Assembly (NCBI GenBank): GCA_037954665.1
Contig: JBBMOL010000013.1
Span: 7,006,001 to 7,070,000, forward strand
Direction of reading: 5' to 3'
Source: Laguncularia racemosa
Taxonomy: Eukaryota; Streptophyta; Magnoliopsida; Myrtales; Combretaceae
Length of the DNA stretch: 64,000 bases
Position 1 is the first letter of the stretch. Every line of letters begins with the position of its first letter. Made by a program: the position numbers and the translations under genes. Under the pieces are notes generated by a model. That model worked only from the letters and a program-made list of their open reading frames with translations, was not told the origin of the DNA and did not search any database. This document shows, one piece after another, positions 24,129 to 35,595 of the stretch.

Positions 24129-25495
24129 TTAGCTAAGAAGATTTTGTTCTAAATCTTCTTTAGCTTGGGTCGATTCTTTTGCCCTTCTAGCTTCAGCATC
24201 CCAGTCAGTGCGAACAAAAGTGAAGAACATCATGCAGACACTTGCAGCTTGAGCTGCAGCAAGCCCATACCAGAAGAATCCCGTCTTAAGTTTAAAACTT
24301 GTGAGAATTGCAGCAGGCAAACCAACGATGTAGAAGGAGACAAAATTAATATAAGCACCAACCTTAGGGCGTGCTGATCCTGTCAGTATTCCACATGAAG
24401 TTGTCTGGGGACGGTTACCTATCTAACAAAGGCCAACTATGGGCAGGGCAAGTGACACCAGAGCGAGAATTTGGGGCTCAGATGTGTATAACTTTCCCCA
24501 TACATTTTGGACAGCAGTGGTGAAACCTAATGCAAGCACTCCCCATATGACTGCCAATATAAGCCCAACAATAGCTGTTTGGTTAGCCTGCTTGGGTTGT
24601 TCTGCCCCCAATTTGTGTCCAACTTGGGTCGACAATGCTAAACTCCATGAGTGTGGAAATACATATAGCAAGCCTGTTATTTGTATGAGAATTCCCATGG
24701 CAGCAACACATAACTGTGGATTTCTCAGAAGGCCACACAGCATCAGCATGAGTTCATACCACCACCACTCTAGACATACAGAGAATAAGCTTGGGACTGC
24801 AAGGGCTAGTAGGGATCCCCACCCCTGAGAGAATACCATTTTTACTTCACCGTCCCATGGTTTTAGTGCCTTTTGAGATAAGAGAAGGTATATGGTTAAA
24901 CCTAAATTTAGGGTTAAAGTGTTCAAGCCTAAACCAAGAGTTACTCCTTTCACCCCCATTTTGAGATGGACTACAAGGAAATAATTTATCAAAAAGTGAA
25001 GAATCATGGCAATGATTGTAGAGATGGTGATAGGTAGATTGAGATTTTGGCTTCTCAAGAAATTTTTAGAGCGAGGTGAACTTGGGCTAACAAATCAAGA
25101 ATTGTATATTTTAAATATGTTTGTGCTACTGATGTGATTTGTGGATCTTGGCCAAACCATAGAAGGATAAGTTCCATGTTGAACCATGACATGGATATAG
25201 GAATAAATGCAACATGAAGGAGAAATAAGGTTTTCTTATAGGTTTGGCAAATCACATCCAACTTTTCGCTCCATAAGCTTGGCAGCATATTGGCTCCATT
25301 CCCATTGCTAGGCCTTTTAAAATAGAGTACCCTGTGATGTTCGCAAAACCTATTGAGAGTGATCCCCCGGCCAATTCAGTGTCCCCCAGATAACCCATGA
25401 AAAGCATAGAGATGATACTTTTAGAGTGTATCATCCAAGCTCATTAACACTATTGGATATGTGAGTGTGCACAACACTATCAATTCCTCTACCAC
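24129..25495 (-). pseudogene. MATE (DETOXIFICATION-type) transporter pseudogene
   Basis: MATE proteins export organic compounds in exchange for H+ or Na+ through 12 membrane helices. Recognisable blocks run from SIISMLFMGYLGDTELAGGS and ITGYSILKGLAMGMEPICCQAYGAK (25252-25434), through LLWFGQDPQITSVAQTYL (25055-25288) and FSVCLEWWWYELM (24423-25058), to the hydrophilic C-terminus DLEQNLLS (24129-24320). These resemble the plant DTX48-type branch. Defects: a frameshift near 25436, another near 25270, another near 25065, and a TAG stop at 24423-24425 where the family usually has Glu after GLC; the same frame then continues to the natural C-terminus. An AG acceptor-like site lies at 25496-25497, but no upstream exon was found, so the N-terminus is missing. 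Confidence 0.88.
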
Positions 25496-27675
25496 CTGTC
25501 ATAGAAGAAAAGTACGAGATATGAGTGAAGGAAAACTACACACACAAAATTGATCTGCTGGTGCATTGTTGATATCTATGGAAAATTGATTTACCATAAT
25601 GCTGAGGAGAATTAATGCTGAGATAATTAATGTACTATAATTTCTCTTACATTATTATCTCTGAATAGCTTTGCTTGCAGTGGGAGGACTCTGTTGTTTT
25701 ACAAGAAGAGCGCCTCTGCACTAGAATGTTCTAGCCCTATGACTGTATGTGCCTTCCTTACTATGGTTTACGTAGTCTCTGGGATGGCCGTAAATACTTA
25801 CTCTTTTGGCAAGAGTATAAACTGTGCCTCCACGTGTCAGATAACCTTAGAGCCAACCATAAAGGAGCTAACGCATGATGTATGAGTAACTTCTTTATCA
25901 CAATATCCTAAAATGGTAAATAATATATGGTTGGTTTTCGATATGTACGAATTTATTCAAAGGTCTCTAAACTTATCCGACCTTTCATTAATTGTTGTAA
26001 TCAAGTGAAGATATATCTGTAATGAAAACATAAGCCGTTGCTACGTTGAAAAGCAATTCATTGCCCCATTCAGCAAGAACAAAAGGTGTTAAATAAAAGT
26101 TGAAAAGATTGGTTTGATTTTGTTTCTCTTGATTTTCTAAGTCACATCCAATTGAACTGAGGGCAGTGATTAGCTATTTTGGTGGAAAAATAACTAGCCA
26201 AAAATAATAAGCTAACTTAAAGGAAAAACAGCATTTTGTTTTTTTGTCAGTGTTTAAGCTCACATTCTTATTTGAATCCCTCTAAAAAAATGCTTTGCTT
26301 CTTATGTTTCTCAACTTCTTATAAATATTTGAGAAAGGTCACTGCATAAGACCATATGATGCTTTAAAATGAAAATCCGTGCCATATGGTGAAGTTGTAA
26401 CTAGTTTAATCTAATCATTTGAAAATTTTCCTTACTCTTTCTTATAATAAAGCTTCACTGAAGCACATATTTTTACAATAATTATAGTGGTCTTATTTTG
26501 TTTTCCTATTACGGAAAACAAATTCCTTTATGGGCATGTTGATAATTGGCTCATATCACTGTAAAAACATTGCACATATCTTTATATCTAATGAAGTATC
26601 TAGTATAAGTCTGCTTTAGTTTTTAATTGGCTTGTTTACGTTTCAATTGAACAAAGAAATGAACGTTGTGCCTGACAGTCTTATTATGCCCCTATGCTAC
26701 GTCTAACTTGAATACTTCTTAAGTTTTTATTTTCTTCTTAAGAGACTTCTTTCATCATTCAGTCAAGCAAAGGAGTGGATGTTATTGTGCCTAATGCTCT
26801 CCTTATGGTCCTATGGTGTAAGCTTAGTAACTCTATAGTTGTAGTTTATGTTTAAGTGGTTGTGAGTGAACACTTAAGCATGTGTCTTCTGGTTTGTAAT
26901 AAGTGACACAACATAGTTAGGAAGCTTTTCTCTGAAGTGTGTAGCAGAAAGGCCCTTTTTCGAAAATCCTATGGCAACTTTATCTTATTCCTTGGACTCT
27001 GATTTTCTCTTGCGCCATGTGAAAGACATTTGCCATCCCATATTTTAAGTTTTCTTTATTTATTGCAATTGGTTGAGGCAGAAAAAAAGGGCCATGGTAT
27101 AAGATGACGAGAACAATTTATGAAGCCAGACTAGCAAATAACAGGGCATAGAAGTTCTCAGAGTTTAGGTATGGTAATCCTTTAGGCATTTGCTCCTTTT
27201 CTCATGCTTGCATGGGACCATCCAATTCCAGTTGGAGACTATGAAGAGGACAAGGGTCTGCAAGAGAGTGAAACAACTATTAAGGTAGCAATCGTTCTAT
27301 TCGTTTGAAAATTTCAGACAGGAAATTGTTGGAAGTATTAATGTTTGGACCACAGGATTTATGTCTTCATGGGATGCAGACAAGTGGGGACCTTGTTTCG
27401 TTCACTGTAGCTAACCTTGTCTCCTGGTTAAAGTATCGAAACTGCAGGCTTTGAGGTGTTATTCTGTGAAGGACAGAACATTTAACAAAAATGTTGTCTC
27501 ATAACCATCATGAAAGTTATATTTCGTGCCATCACAGTGAAGTGGTTATTTTCAAATTCCTGCTTGTGGATCAGTGAAATCTTGAGTGCCTCATCTCATT
27601 TGCATGTGGATGCAGATTGTGGTTGCATGCAAGCATGGGTTTTTGCTGCTATGTGCAATCCTGCAAAGTTACATT
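25496..27675. other. intergenic region, no supported gene
   Basis: No convincing coding frame. A missing first exon of the MATE pseudogene could lie here on the minus strand, but none was recognised. Confidence 0.4.
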
Positions 27676-27873
27676 TGTCATGCATTATGATAGAAAATGA
27701 ATATTTTGTACTTACATGACTCTATTTCTCCATATATCATATTTCTACATGCTCCTGACCTAACTAGTGTTGGATGTCATGCACTATGACAGAAAATGAA
27801 TATTTTGTACTTACATGACTCTATTTCTCCATATATCGTATTTCTACATGCTCCTGACCTAACTAGTGTTGGA
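27676..27873 (+). repeat. 99-bp tandem duplication
   Basis: 27676-27774 and 27775-27873 are head-to-tail copies differing at only a few positions (for example CATTATGATAG versus CACTATGACAG, and ATATCAT versus ATATCGT). The near identity suggests a recent event or assembly collapse/expansion. Confidence 0.92.
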
Positions 27874-30008
27874 ATGCTCAGATTGACTGGATGAAATGTA
27901 GTCACAGTTTTGGCAGATCAAGTTTAAGCAACTTCACCTGAAACTCTGATAACAGACCGAAAATTCTCCTGGTAAATACGTTGCTTCCTGTTTTTTCTGC
28001 TCTTCTGTAATATTTGAAAATTCATACATGTTGAACCAGAGTGATGACAGAGATATGTAACCTTTTGAGTAAACGAAAGTGATTTGAGTGAAGAGGTCAA
28101 TTCCTCATCACGTATATATAATTGAAACATGCATTATTGTTTCCAAAACCTTTTGTCACGTAGGATCCAGTTCTAAGAGATCTTGGAAGCACTTGTAGAG
28201 GAAAATAAAGGGGAAAAATGTCTGTATTGTCTAGTACGAACAAATTTGAGCAAAGAAGACATTTTCTTCATCACCCAAGACACCTTGATTTATATGATAT
28301 GATAAAATGACACCTCTATTCAAGACACAAGATAATATATTTAATGGACACTTAAGAATCAAGGTTTTGGCATTTTCTGGTGTGAAACTAGTGAAATTGT
28401 TTCTTTGGACGGCTTCTATTGGTTCAACCTTTGCAGGATGGACATAAATAGTTCAAAATGATGGAAATAAAGTGATATATTCCTTTGATGCTGCCTTTTT
28501 TGTGAAGTTTGGCTCTTCCATGGTATGGAAAAACAACTTCTTAGTGATCCTTGAGTTCAAGTTCTCGTGTCTCATGACAAATTGGCTAATATACTTTGAT
28601 CGGATGCATTTGACATAGAACTAGTTGCTATCGGTCATGTCTCTTTAATGCAATGTGAAGCATTTGGTCTACACCCGTGAAAAACATGTAAGGAACTCAG
28701 TTTAAAATTCATTTCCACTTTCACTTTTGATGTTGAAGGTCTGATTGTCATGTTTTCGTTTTAGCTTGGCAAATATTTTGTTGTTTGTCCTGCACTTGGA
28801 CAGGCTTGTTGCTTTTTAGCCCTCTTTTTTCTATACATTTGTCTCCTCTTCCTCTATAAATGTGTAGCTTTTCTATAGTCTTGGAGGATGCTCCACTGGT
28901 TGATTTTTCTAATTAGATGTTGTCCTTAGTGTTGTCAGTGGCATAGATGACAACCTTAATTGTTGGAATCATCCAAAGGAACTCCTTAGCTTGTTCGAGA
29001 ATCTCCTCATTGGTAGAAATAAAATTTGATTATACCTAGGAACATATGCACATATGCCTGCTCACAACCTCACACTGTTGTATTTAAAATAATGTTAAGC
29101 CTTCATCCAAGGGCCATGTCCTGTTTGGTTGGAAATCATATCTGAGCATTGAGCATTTTGTATCTCTTATCCAAACGATGAAAGTGTTTGATACGAACTT
29201 CTTGTTTGATTTTTCGTTTAGGTTTTGTCGTTCGATTGTCTTCTTAGGCATCTAGCTATTAAGAAAGACACATGGTTATCTAGTATATCGATACTTCTAT
29301 TAATTATATGCTGTCGAGTATGCTTAAAGAAGAAAAATAAATAAATAAATAAATATCGCGGTAGCATGACTTTATAGTGCAAAAATGTAACATAAGTTTG
29401 TTTATTTTATTTAACTTCATTATTATTTTTTTTTTCCAAACTGAGTTTGTCTGGATAAAGGATTAATAAGCATACAAAAGTGTACTAAAATTTCTTTTGT
29501 TTATTATTAATACACTCTTCGTCAATAAATTTTAGCCAAAAATAATAATAATAATAATATAATACAATATACACGACTTGTATATTTTGAGCGTTGAATT
29601 ATTGTCAATGTTCCATTTCCTCCAGCTATGATCATTGATTCCAATCGTGGTGTATTTGCTTTCCTAAAGTTTCACTTTAGCTCTCGAAAACCATCGGTAA
29701 AGATAGTATTTTTAGTAACGGTTGGAAGATAAATGTATTCGTCAATTAAAATAAAGTGAGAATGGAGTTATAATTTTTAAGGAATAAAGCCGATAAATAA
29801 TAGTTATTAATTTGTTTGATTGTATTTAAAAAGACATTATTAATACATTAAGGACATATCTTGAAATACTAATATAGCCTTACTTCATTCCATAGGCTAA
29901 CTATTGGGTTAGAGTTTCATGAGTAGATATGAAATGCTGGAAAAAAATGTAGAATAGTTATTCTTTTATTTCTATAAAAGAATTGTACTTTTTATTTTAT
30001 AGTAATAT
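27874..30008. other. intergenic region, no supported gene
   Basis: No recognised genes. Simple repeats include an AAAT run near 29335-29353 and an AAT run near 29540-29558. It ends at the left target duplication of the LINE. Confidence 0.4.
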
Positions 30009-30023
30009 AAATTTCTTGAAATG
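30009..30023. repeat. LINE target-site duplication, left copy
   Basis: AAATTTCTTGAAATG, identical to 35581-35595 on the far side of the LINE. Confidence 0.92.
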
Positions 30024-30196
30024 ATAAGGAAAACTATGGTCGAGTTAATTTTCTCTCTTTGAAAATGCTCTCTCCTCTCTCTACACACTTTTCCCAAACA
30101 CTTTCATCCCTAAGATAAACCCTTAGTCAAACCTCTCCTATCTAGTAGTGTTAGCTGTTACCCTCTAGTTACCAGTTACTCACCATGGCATCTTAA

Positions 30197-31932
30197 ATGA
30201 GTGAGGGGACGTCTGGCTGGTCGAAGGTGGAGCTGAAGTTGGGATGACACACTGTGCTACCGGGGGGGAGCATTCCTCACCTGTTAATGCTGGTCAACGT
30301 GCCCACAAGGGGTTGGACACAATTCTAAAGGAGGCCTTGCAGGTTAACCTAAAAGAGGCAAGACAAATGCTTACTTTTGCAGCTGTGGAAAGCAATGCCC
30401 AAGATATAGCTAGGAAAGGAAACTTGAAGCCTTTTGCTCACATGGGCTGTCATAGGTCTGGCACTTGCCAACCTATTCCTCCTAACACAAAAAATCCTAA
30501 GCAACCCATCACCGACCTACCCTTGTCCTAAGAATTTCCTTCTTTTGGAAATTCAATTTTGGAAGAGGTCAACGTGCTACTAGAGGAAGTTGAGGACTGC
30601 AATCGGAAACTACCTAGCCACATCCACACAGCCATCGCAAGGCCTCTTAATGCCAAAACTTATGCCCAGGCATGCACTTCCAAAAACGAGGACACATCGC
30701 TGGTGTTTAACCTCCATTACATTCCTTCGGTGACCAAAGGGACTATGCCAAAGGTGAAAATTCCTAAGGTAGTGGGGGATTTAGGTGCGGAATATTGGAA
30801 CTCAACACTAGTGGGCTATTTTCTTGGCTATAAATTGCCCTACTCTTTAGTTTGAGCTACTGCCTTCAAGCTATGGAAGGAGTTTGGCCTCGTGGATGTG
30901 CTAGGAAGCTTGGACGGGTTCTTCTACTTCCGGTTTGGCTTGGGAAGTGACCTTACTCTTGTCCTTGAGAAAACATGGCATTTTGCTCAAAGATTTCTCA
31001 TCCTACAAAAATGGAGAAGAGGCATGTCGCTTGACAAGCCACAACCTACCAACGTTCCTATATGGGCAACTTTCTCCCCCATCCCTTGTGAGTTCCTAGC
31101 CGTTGAGGGACTCAGCCATATAGTAAGTGGCGTAGGTGTTCCACTTAAGGTTGATGAGTTGACCTCAAATAGGCAAAGGGCGAACCATGCTAAGGTCTTA
31201 ATCGAACTTGATGCACAAGATGAGCTGGTCACCCATGTGGCAGTTGAGGGAGAGAATGGCACTACTGCTGTTGTCCATGTTGAGTATCAGTGGCTCCCCT
31301 AATGTTGTGCTAGTTTCAAGGTATTCAGACACAAATGTAACCCCAACTAGGCACAACTCAATAACGCCACCACATTAGTGGGGAAGGAGGAGAGTACGCC
31401 AGCACACCATGGTGCTAATGGAAAGAAGAAGGTGCAAGAAGCGGAATGCGAGGAGGATGGATCCCCTAGTGGCACCTCATAGCAGTCAAAGAGTGTTAAC
31501 AGGGAGAGCCCCTCCGAGAAAGCCACACAAGCACAAGTGACTAAGAAACATAGGGAGAAGGCGGTGTCGACGGATGGGCGTAGCTTAGATGGTGTGCATG
31601 CTGATCAGGGAATGGCAACTAGCGAGGGCATGGAGGTTGATAGAACGGACATGGCACTTGGAACATGTGAAGGTGCGGTCGTTGACCTGGGTCCAAGTCC
31701 ATCAGCAGCCACTGTGGTGCCGGAGTCCCCAAGTTATGCAATAGACATGCAGCAAGTTGGCTAGGGGAGGGAATTAGAAGATGGAAGTGATGATTATGAG
31801 AACACCCCGCTCAATAAATTATTAATTCAAATGAACCAAGCATCGGGAAGTCATCCCACGCTTAGCAAAAGCTTTAGCTCCTCTAATCGCTGTAAGAAAA
31901 AGCAGCGTAAGAGGAGGCAAAATTTCACCTAA
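30197..31932 (+). pseudogene. LINE ORF1 (DUF4283-type), interrupted
   Basis: Open stretches at 30244-30531, 30559-30855, 30892-31302 and 31537-31764 together resemble plant L1 ORF1, thought to be an RNA-binding chaperone. The DUF4283 landmarks are clear: WNSTLVGYFLGYKLPY, LWKEFGLVDV, GFFYFRF, LVLEKTWHFAQRFLILQKW, PIWATFSPIPCEF and GLSHIVSGVGVPLKVDELT. A low-complexity acidic tail follows. Several stops (for example after 30531 and at 30855) break it. No clear zinc knuckle was seen at the end. Confidence 0.82.
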
Positions 31933-31952
31933 CCACCCATCTCCACAATTCC

Positions 31953-33128
31953 ATGTCACTGGCAGCATGGAATGTAAGGGGTTTTAATGACCCCATCAAG
32001 GTCTCGGAGGTTAGGAAGTTATGCGATATGGATAGTATTAGCCTTATTAGCTTGTTGGAAACAAGAGTAAATGTTGTCAATGAGGACACAATTAAGAACA
32101 TGTTGGGTCACCATTGGCAAGTATGGATCAATACTGTAGCTAGGAAAAGTATTTGGATCGCTTGGCAGCCAAGGGAGTGGGATGTCCGGGTGGAAACAGA
32201 ACATGTGCAATTCCTACATTGTATAGTGTCTAATTTGAGAGCACATAGCAACATGGTAGTCACTTTTGTTTATGGTTCCAATAATGACCGGGAACAAAAA
32301 GAGTTGTGGTTGAACCTAGAGTCATTGGTTCATAATGTGGGAGAGAGACCGTGGCTGGTCATGGGTGATTTCAACACAACCCGATTAGTCACTAAGAAAA
32401 AAGGAGGAAGAGTTATGGTCACAGACACAATGGTTGAACTCCAGAGATGCATAGCTAAGTTGGAGGTGGAAGACTTAAGATACACGGGGGACTTCTTCAC
32501 ATGGTCAAACAAACAAAATTAAGTGCTTATACTTAAAAAACTTGATCGAGCCATGGTTAACCTTCCTTAGCTGAGTTTGCACCCGAATGCTCATGTTAAA
32601 TTCCTTTCACCTATCCTATTTGACCACTTATTAGTTGTGGTTCGTATGGAGTATGGATTGAAAGCCAGAAGGAGCCTATTTAAAATTTTCAATTATTGGG
32701 CAAACCATGAGGGTTTCAAAGAGCTAGTTAATAACATGTGGAAGAGGAACATGAAGGGGTTACGAATGTTCCAGGTTGTGAAGAAGCTTAAGCTTATTAA
32801 AGAGGGTCTCAAATGTCTGAACAAATCTGAGTTCTCTAACATTTCACAATGTGTTCAGCAGGCGAAGCATCAATTGATCCAGCTGCAAACCATCATACAT
32901 GTGACTAGGGATACTTCTAGATTAGAGGAGGAGCGACTGGCCTATAAGGAGTATTACACATTACGAGGGGCGGAAGAGAGTTTCTTTAAACAAAAATCTA
33001 GAACAACGTGGCTGAAGCTAGGTGATAAGAATACGACCTACTTTCACAAAGCTATGAAGAGCCTCCACAACTGTAGCTCCATACACAGATTGACTAGGGA
33101 GGATGGCAGTGAGGCGGCCGGGGAATAG
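31953..33128 (+). pseudogene. LINE ORF2 endonuclease domain
   Basis: The ATG at 31953 opens with MSLAAWNVRGFNDP, the start of an apurinic-type endonuclease. LISLLETRV (catalytic Glu region), FVYGSNN, WLVMGDFNTT (Asp/Asn pair) and FFTWSNKQN follow. This nuclease nicks target DNA for insertion. The frame hits TAA at 32520 and TAG near 32568, then continues readable (HPNAHVKFLSPILFDHLLVV, 32577-33128), so these are simple nonsense changes and not frameshifts. The terminal catalytic His region (SDH) reads FDH. Confidence 0.87.
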
Positions 33129-33129
33129 G

Positions 33130-35470
33130 AGGTCTAGCAAGTAGTCCTAAAATATTTCCAGCAGCTATATGATCCCCCTATAACCCCTAGCACCCCCGTT
33201 GACGAGGAGAGCTTGATGCCCTAGATACTGAATGAGCAGCAACGACTCACCCTTGATGCTGCGTTCTCAGATGAGGAGATCAAATGGGGTTACATATCGC
33301 AAGTGAATGGGAAGGCCCCAAGCCCAGATGGATTTTCGGCTCGCTTCTTCAAGGAGGCATAGGACATCATAGGTGCTGACATGATCACTATAACTAGAGA
33401 ATTCCTGAATTCAAGGCACCTACTCAAGGAGATTAACAGTACTGCTATATCCCTAGTTCCCAAAGTTGCAAACTCTACTAAACTGGGTGATTTCAGGCCA
33501 ATAGCTTGCTGTAATGTGATCTACAAGGCGATCTCTAAGGTCTTTGCTGCAAGGATGAAATCAGTGTTGCCAACTTTAGTTGGGAGGGAGCAAGCAGCTT
33601 TCATTCCAAACGGGAGGATAACTGACAACATTTTCATGGCCCAAGAGCTAATGGCGAACTATCACTCTCATACGGGTGCTCCTTGTTGTACGCTTAAGGT
33701 GGACCTTCAAAAGGCCTATGATACAGTCAGATGGGATTTCATCCTAATGGTGCTTAAGGCTATGAAATTTCCTCCTCATTTTTGCAACCTCATCAACCAA
33801 TGTATCTCTACGCCTAAATACTCCATCAACATCAACGGGGAAATGGTGAGTTTCTTCACAAGTAAACGAGGGTTGAGATGAGGAGATCCCATATCCCCTT
33901 ACTTGTTCATCCTGTGCGTGGAAATTCTCTCCACACAGCTGAGAAAGCTGGTTTATAAACTCGGGTTCTCACTACATTAGAGATGTCAGACTGAAAGATT
34001 GACCTACCTTTGCTTTGCAGACAATCTCCTAATATTTGCTAAAGGTAGCATTGAATCTATATCCTTGATGAAAGAAACCTTACATAACTTCCAAGCCATC
34101 TCGGGATTGATGGTCAACAACAACAAAAGCAACATTTTCTTCTCTCATGTTCCATCGAGCACTAAAGAGGCCATTCTACAATCCACCCAATTCAGTGAGG
34201 GTCAGTTATCAATACGATACTTGAGGGTTCCTCTCATTTCCTCTAAGCTCAAAAAGCAAGACTGTGAGGTGTTAGTGAAACATACTCTATCACAGATTAA
34301 CTCTTAGATGACTACATACTTGTCTTATGCTGGTAGGCTTCAATTGATAAGATCTATCTTATTTTCCATGCACGTTTACTGGTGCTCTGTTTTCCTCCTT
34401 TCTAAGTCAGTTGTCTCAATGATAGAACAACTACTAAGGAATTTTCTCTAGAGTAGTAGCCCATACATTTTCATAAAAGCTAAGGTCAGATGGGTGGAAG
34501 TGTGCAAGCCCATAAGAAATGGAGGCCTAAGGATCTCGAATATCCATCTTTGGAATAAGGCAATCCAAATCAAAGCATATATGGAGACTATGCAAGGAGG
34601 GAATAAAGAGCTTATGGCCGGAATGGGTTCATTCCACACTACTAAAGGGTAAGAACTTTTGGTCCTCTAAAGCACTAGCCATATGCTCATGGACTTGGAA
34701 GAAACTGCTAAAGCTGAGAGGCTTGGTAAGATCTTGCTTCATTTGGGAACCCAACAATGGCCTTGAAATCTCGCTGTGGGCAGATTTTTGGTTCCCAATA
34801 GGACCTCTTGACACATTTTTTAGTGCTCAGGCTATGGGTAGCACAAGTTTTCTGCACACTACGAGGCTCTGTTCCATTATGGACTTGATGGCCTGTTTTG
34901 GACTAGCATCTGCATCCTACCCTCTCTCAAACCGAATGCTACAGTTTCAGATCGTCTTCGCTGGATACACTCATTAACGAGAGAGTATACCATCAAGAGT
35001 GGCTATGGTTTTCTTAACCCTCCTAGGCCCACCATACCATGGCAAAAAGTAGTATGGAACAAATCTTCTTTACCTAGACACTCTTTTGTCCTATAGTTAG
35101 CCTGGTTAGGGAAACTTTCCACCCTTGACGGAGTATATAACTTGGGACTAATGCAATTAACTACCTGCTTTCTTTGTAACTGGTATCCAGAGAACCATTT
35201 CAATCTATTCTTCGAATGCGCGTACACCGCTCAAGTTTAGCATTTAGTGTGTGACTTTTTGCAATGCCCAGTTTCATCCAGCAACTTGTAGGGAGTTACT
35301 AGTTTTTTTGAGGCATTGGGGGATTCCCCAATCCATCAGAACTGGCGAGCCGTGTTAGCGGCATCAATCTACTGTGTATGGCGTGCTCGGAACAAATTTA
35401 GGTTAGGGGAAATTCTTCTAGGGGTTGGCTTGTTAGCTCACCAAATTCAATCCCATGTTAAGCCGTTGTA
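33130..35470 (+). pseudogene. LINE ORF2 reverse transcriptase and zf-RVT
   Basis: The frame at 33381-33881 has FRPIACCNVIYKAISKVFAARM, REQAAFIPNGRITDNI and LKVDLQKAYDTVRWDF (first catalytic Asp). It ends at a TGA where the family has Gln in the RQGDP motif, and GDPISPYLFILCVE follows in the same frame. The catalytic FADD box reads FADN at 33999-34307, losing an essential Asp. A zf-RVT-like region (PWQKVVWN...TCFLCNWYPENHFNLFFEC) lies near 35030-35220. The product would be inactive even with readthrough. Confidence 0.87.
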
Positions 35471-35580
35471 GTTTATCATTGATGCTAAGCATTTAGTTTA
35501 CTTAGCACAATGTTCTAATCTCATTATTTACTTGCTGATGATAATTTTCTTTCATTCAATAAAATTTCAATTATCTAAAA

Positions 35581-35595
35581 AAATTTCTTGAAATG
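35581..35595. repeat. LINE target-site duplication, right copy
   Basis: AAATTTCTTGAAATG, identical to 30009-30023. It lies at the left edge of the A/B repeat block. Confidence 0.92.

Larger units (their letters stand above)
30024..35580 (+). mobile_element. full-length L1-type LINE, inactive
   Basis: 5,557 bp between exact 15-bp direct repeats, as made by target-primed reverse transcription. Layout: a CT-rich 5' leader, ORF1 with a DUF4283-type domain (about 30197-31932), ORF2 with an endonuclease, reverse transcriptase and zf-RVT region (31953 to about 35470), and a 3' end with CAATAAAATTTC just before a short A-run. Because the target repeat itself begins with AAA, the exact length of the A-tail is ambiguous by a few bases. 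Both ORFs carry in-frame stops, so it is not active. Full 5' length is notable because most LINE copies are truncated. Confidence 0.93.
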
